From an uncultured Chitinophagaceae bacterium (GTDB lineage Bacteria > Bacteroidota > Bacteroidia > Chitinophagales > Chitinophagaceae), in contig CALGAP010000009.1 in assembly GCA_937958995.1 (NCBI GenBank), positions 1 through 64,000 on the forward strand: a stretch of 64,000 nt of DNA, in the 5' to 3' direction. How positions within the stretch are numbered: position 1 is the first letter of the stretch; each line of letters starts with the position of its first letter. Below the pieces are notes generated by a model. The model did no database searches. It was not told where the DNA came from and saw nothing but the letters and a program-made list of their open reading frames with translations. The translations under genes were made by a program, and so were the position numbers. This document shows positions 61,618 to 64,000 of this stretch, one piece after another.

Positions 61618-63129
61618 ATGGAAAGAAATTTAGCTAATAAAAATTCCGGAGTGGCTAGTTGGTTCCGCGACCAGATTATTACACGCAAAATGGCCAGCCC
61701 GTTGGGCCTGCTGATCCTCGCCATACTGTCGGTATGTATGGCTTACGCCACTGTGCTCATCAGCTACAAGCTCACAGCAGGTCTCACTTTTGTGGTGGGC
61801 GGCGCTTTGCTCTGCATTCTGAGCGTGATGTATCCCTGGGCAGGTTATGTGCTCAGCTTCGTCGTTTGCTTTTTTCTGTTGCTTCCCACACGGCTTACCA
61901 ATGTGCCTATACCGATTCCCACGGGACTTATCCCTGAATTTTTTTCTTACCTCACGTTGCTGGCCATACTTACCAAAGACCGGTACCGGCAACAGATCAC
62001 CGGCGAAACCTGGAGCAGTCCCATCATCTGGTGGAGCCTGGTGATGGTGGCTTATCTCTTTCTCATCTTTTTCAACCCGGAGATGAACAGCAAAGTGGGT
62101 TGGTTCAATTTTACACGCAAGCAGATCAGCTTTGTCATATTTATACTTATCACCTACATGCTGATTGATTCGCGCTGGTCGCTGAAGTTTTTCATGCGCA
62201 TGTGGATCATTGTGTCCACCATTCATGCACTATATGCGTGCAAACAGCAGTGGCTGGGATTTTTCGGCTGGGAATACTCCTGGCTGATGGCCGATCCCAA
62301 GCGCGTTGACCTCTTCATCAACATGGGCTTTGTGCGCCGCTTCGGCCTGGTATCAGACCCCGCCGCGGCAGGTATCCTGTATGCCTGTGGCTGCGTGCTG
62401 TTGCTGATATTGGGGATAAGGACAAAAGCCGCCAAAAAGAAATTTGCCTACCTGCTGCTGGCGGTCATCCACTTCCTGGCTTCGAGCTATACCGGCACCC
62501 GCACCGCCACGTTGATGATAGTTGCCGGCATAGCATTTTATTGCATCCTTACCCTTTATGAAAGGCGAACCCTGATATTTTCAGCCATTTTTGGAATAGG
62601 TCTGATAGGTCTGCTGTATGCGCCCATATACAATAACATGATCATTAACAGGCTGAGGTCCACCTTCGAAGGCTCTAAAGACCCCTCAGCCCTGGTGCGC
62701 GACCTGAACCGGAAAATGGTGCAACCTTATGTTTGGAAGCACCCCATTGGCGGCGGACTCAATACGGCGGGTATGGCGGGCGCGACCTACAACCCGGGCC
62801 ATTATCTGAGTAGTATACCACCAGACAGCGCCTTTATGCAAACCATGATGGAGCAGGGACCCATTGGCCTGGCCATGTTGTTGATATTTTACTACTTCGT
62901 GCTGCGGGCAGGGATCAAATATTTTTACCGGGTAAAGGATCCGTACATTAAAACCTTGTACGTTGCCAACCTGGTAAGTATCTTTACCATGATGGTGGCG
63001 CAGTTTTCGCAACAGGCCATCGGTCAATACCCCAGTGTGTTATATTTTTATGCGGGTATAGCCCTCTTGTTGAAAATGCAACAGTTTGACCGAAACGTAA
63101 AAACAACTGAAACAATCGAATCAACCTAA
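61618..63129 (+). CDS. O-antigen ligase/polymerase family protein
   Basis: The 503-residue protein has about twelve membrane helices and a large extracytoplasmic loop (about 355-400, STFEGSKDPSALVRDLNRKM and HPIGGGLNTAGM), as in Wzy/WaaL proteins. The loop contains Arg and His residues usual in the Wzy_C family. It either polymerises repeat units or ligates the glycan to an acceptor; in this cluster, with a Wzz-type protein, polymerase is the better guess. Confidence 0.85.
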   Translation: MERNLANKNSGVASWFRDQIITRKMASPLGLLILAILSVCMAYATVLISYKLTAGLTFVVGGALLCILSVMYPWAGYVLSFVVCFFLLLPTRLTNVPIPIPTGLIPEFFSYLTLLAILTKDRYRQQITGETWSSPIIWWSLVMVAYLFLIFFNPEMNSKVGWFNFTRKQISFVIFILITYMLIDSRWSLKFFMRMWIIVSTIHALYACKQQWLGFFGWEYSWLMADPKRVDLFINMGFVRRFGLVSDPAAAGILYACGCVLLLILGIRTKAAKKKFAYLLLAVIHFLASSYTGTRTATLMIVAGIAFYCILTLYERRTLIFSAIFGIGLIGLLYAPIYNNMIINRLRSTFEGSKDPSALVRDLNRKMVQPYVWKHPIGGGLNTAGMAGATYNPGHYLSSIPPDSAFMQTMMEQGPIGLAMLLIFYYFVLRAGIKYFYRVKDPYIKTLYVANLVSIFTMMVAQFSQQAIGQYPSVLYFYAGIALLLKMQQFDRNVKTTETIEST

Positions 63130-63145
63130 GCAACCGAACATTAAT

Positions 63146-63871
63146 ATGAAACCAACACCAAAGAACTATTTCATATGCGGCCTGCTGCTGATGTCCAGCC
63201 TGGTGGTCTTTTCTCAGAATAACCCCCAGCGCACTTATAGTCCCAATGTAAAGAGCAAGGAGACTGACATTCGCGAGAAGCTGGTGGCCCTCGCCCTGCA
63301 GAACCCCAACTACGAAATTGCTGACCGCAACGTGAATGTGGCCGAAGCCAACCTGCGCAGGGCAAAAGGCTCCTGGCTGAACATTTTTTTCGTGTCGGGC
63401 AACCTGAACGAACTTTCAATCAAACAGGATAACAGCAGTAATGGACTGAATGGGCAAATTTTCTACCCGCGCTACAACTTTGGTGTGAACCTGCCGCTCG
63501 ATTTCTTTTCGTCAAAAAGCAATGAGGTGAAAGCGGCGCGTGAAAACCTACTAATTGCCGAAGCAGAAAAAAATGAACGCTATCGCCGCATTCGCCGCGA
63601 GGTGCTGACCAAATATGAAGATTACCTGATGCATAAGGAAAAACTGGAACTGCAAACACGCCTCACCCAGGCAGAGTACACCCGCTATAAACTGGCTGAA
63701 AAAGATTTTGAAGATAACCTCATCACCGCTGAAGCTTTTAATAAAGCTGAAGCGCTTTATTTTGAACAACAGATTCGTAAATCGGAATTGCAACGCAACC
63801 TGAATGTCGTAAAGCTGGAACTGGAAGAAATGATTGGTGTAAGCTTCGACGACCTGGTGAATAAAAAATAA
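63146..63871 (+). CDS. Half-length TolC-like outer-membrane protein
   Basis: The 241-residue protein has a signal peptide (to about residue 24, VVFSQ) and one TolC-type unit: helix (EKLVALALQNPNYEIADRNV), beta-strand pair (FYPRYNFGVNLPLDFF) and long coiled coil (KAARENLLIAEAEKNERYRRI...). A normal TolC protein has two such units and about 450 residues, so it either forms a larger oligomer or does another task. It lies in the exopolysaccharide locus, where no Wza-type export channel is seen in this window. It begins 16 bases after the ligase gene. Confidence 0.8.
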   Translation: MKPTPKNYFICGLLLMSSLVVFSQNNPQRTYSPNVKSKETDIREKLVALALQNPNYEIADRNVNVAEANLRRAKGSWLNIFFVSGNLNELSIKQDNSSNGLNGQIFYPRYNFGVNLPLDFFSSKSNEVKAARENLLIAEAEKNERYRRIRREVLTKYEDYLMHKEKLELQTRLTQAEYTRYKLAEKDFEDNLITAEAFNKAEALYFEQQIRKSELQRNLNVVKLELEEMIGVSFDDLVNKK

Positions 63872-63885
63872 CCTTAAACCCATAG

Positions 63886-64000
63886 ATGCAGCAAGCTCCA
63901 GCTAACCAAAAGACCCGCATCTTTTTCCCTAACCTGGACGGATTGCGGTTTATTTGTTTTTTCGCCGTTTACCTGCACCACTGTTACCTGTCTTTTTTCA
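63886..64000 (+). CDS. Acyltransferase family protein, 5' part only
   Basis: The first 38 codons are visible before the window ends: MQQAPANQKTRIFFPNLDGL and then RFICFFAVYLHHCYLSFF. FFPNLDGLRFICFFAVYLHH is the usual start of acyltransferase family 3 (OafA-like) membrane enzymes, including the membrane helix and the catalytic-type histidine. It would be the second sugar O-acyltransferase of the locus. Confidence 0.8.
   Translation, partial: MQQAPANQKTRIFFPNLDGLRFICFFAVYLHHCYLSFF

Noticed and set aside
63146..63871. Half-length TolC-like gene as a broken pseudogene
   Set aside because: Clean start, signal peptide and stop, tight operon spacing on both sides and no remnant of a second TolC unit afterwards.

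Overview
The window is a 64 kb stretch of a Bacteroidota chromosome, most likely from the family Chitinophagaceae. This rests on several things read directly: promoters of the Bacteroidota type (TTTG, 19-20 bases, TAnnTTTG), almost no Shine-Dalgarno sites, type IX secretion C-terminal tails on several secreted proteins, a PorT-like gene directly after menG/ubiE, an atpD-atpC pair separate from other ATP synthase genes, and a dihydroorotase with the DDQVHFREPG signature. There are no rRNA or tRNA genes, CRISPR arrays, transposases or phage genes.

Layout. 1-6.1 kb: M1 peptidase, MutS-like ATPase and dihydroorotase on the minus strand, then a Wzi/RemB-like outer-membrane protein. 6.3-12.5 kb: a complete RND efflux operon (tetR, tolC, lipoprotein adaptor, permease), with a near-identical 15-bp operator inside the promoter spacer both of tetR and of tolC. 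12.7-21.5 kb: dnaX (with a 10-A slippage site), pyruvate dehydrogenase E2, a lipoprotein, a phosphoesterase-beta-propeller protein and an NfeD-flotillin pair. 21.7-27.0 kb: a tightly coupled operon of UbiA prenyltransferase, type III polyketide synthase, methyltransferase, FAD oxidoreductase and a DUF5723-type outer-membrane protein; this looks like a biosynthetic operon for a prenylated or alkylated phenolic or quinone lipid. 27.1-36.7 kb: mostly housekeeping genes (MarR-type regulator, CoA-binding protein, secreted metzincin, YkuK, EngB, MenG, PorT, GNAT, atpDC).

36.9-64 kb: a cell-surface region. Two tandem paralogous secreted esterases carry 7 and 10 PKD-type repeats. A divergent exopolysaccharide locus follows. 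Its minus arm holds three family 2 glycosyltransferases, a receiver protein, and a sugar transferase fused to a degenerate receiver domain. Its plus arm holds a 2209-residue secreted esterase-adhesin, a Wzz/BY-kinase-like protein, an acyltransferase, a 41-residue membrane protein, an O-antigen ligase/polymerase, a half-length TolC-like protein and the start of a second acyltransferase. The acyltransferases and secreted esterases suggest that the surface polymer is both acylated and de-acylated.

The best candidates for undescribed biology are the type III PKS operon, the receiver/pseudo-receiver sugar-transferase pair, the three-fold PWNN module in the giant secreted protein, and a structured leader before the secreted metzincin operon that resembles parts of the ydaO (c-di-AMP) riboswitch. 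All functional statements come from reading motifs; no database search was run.
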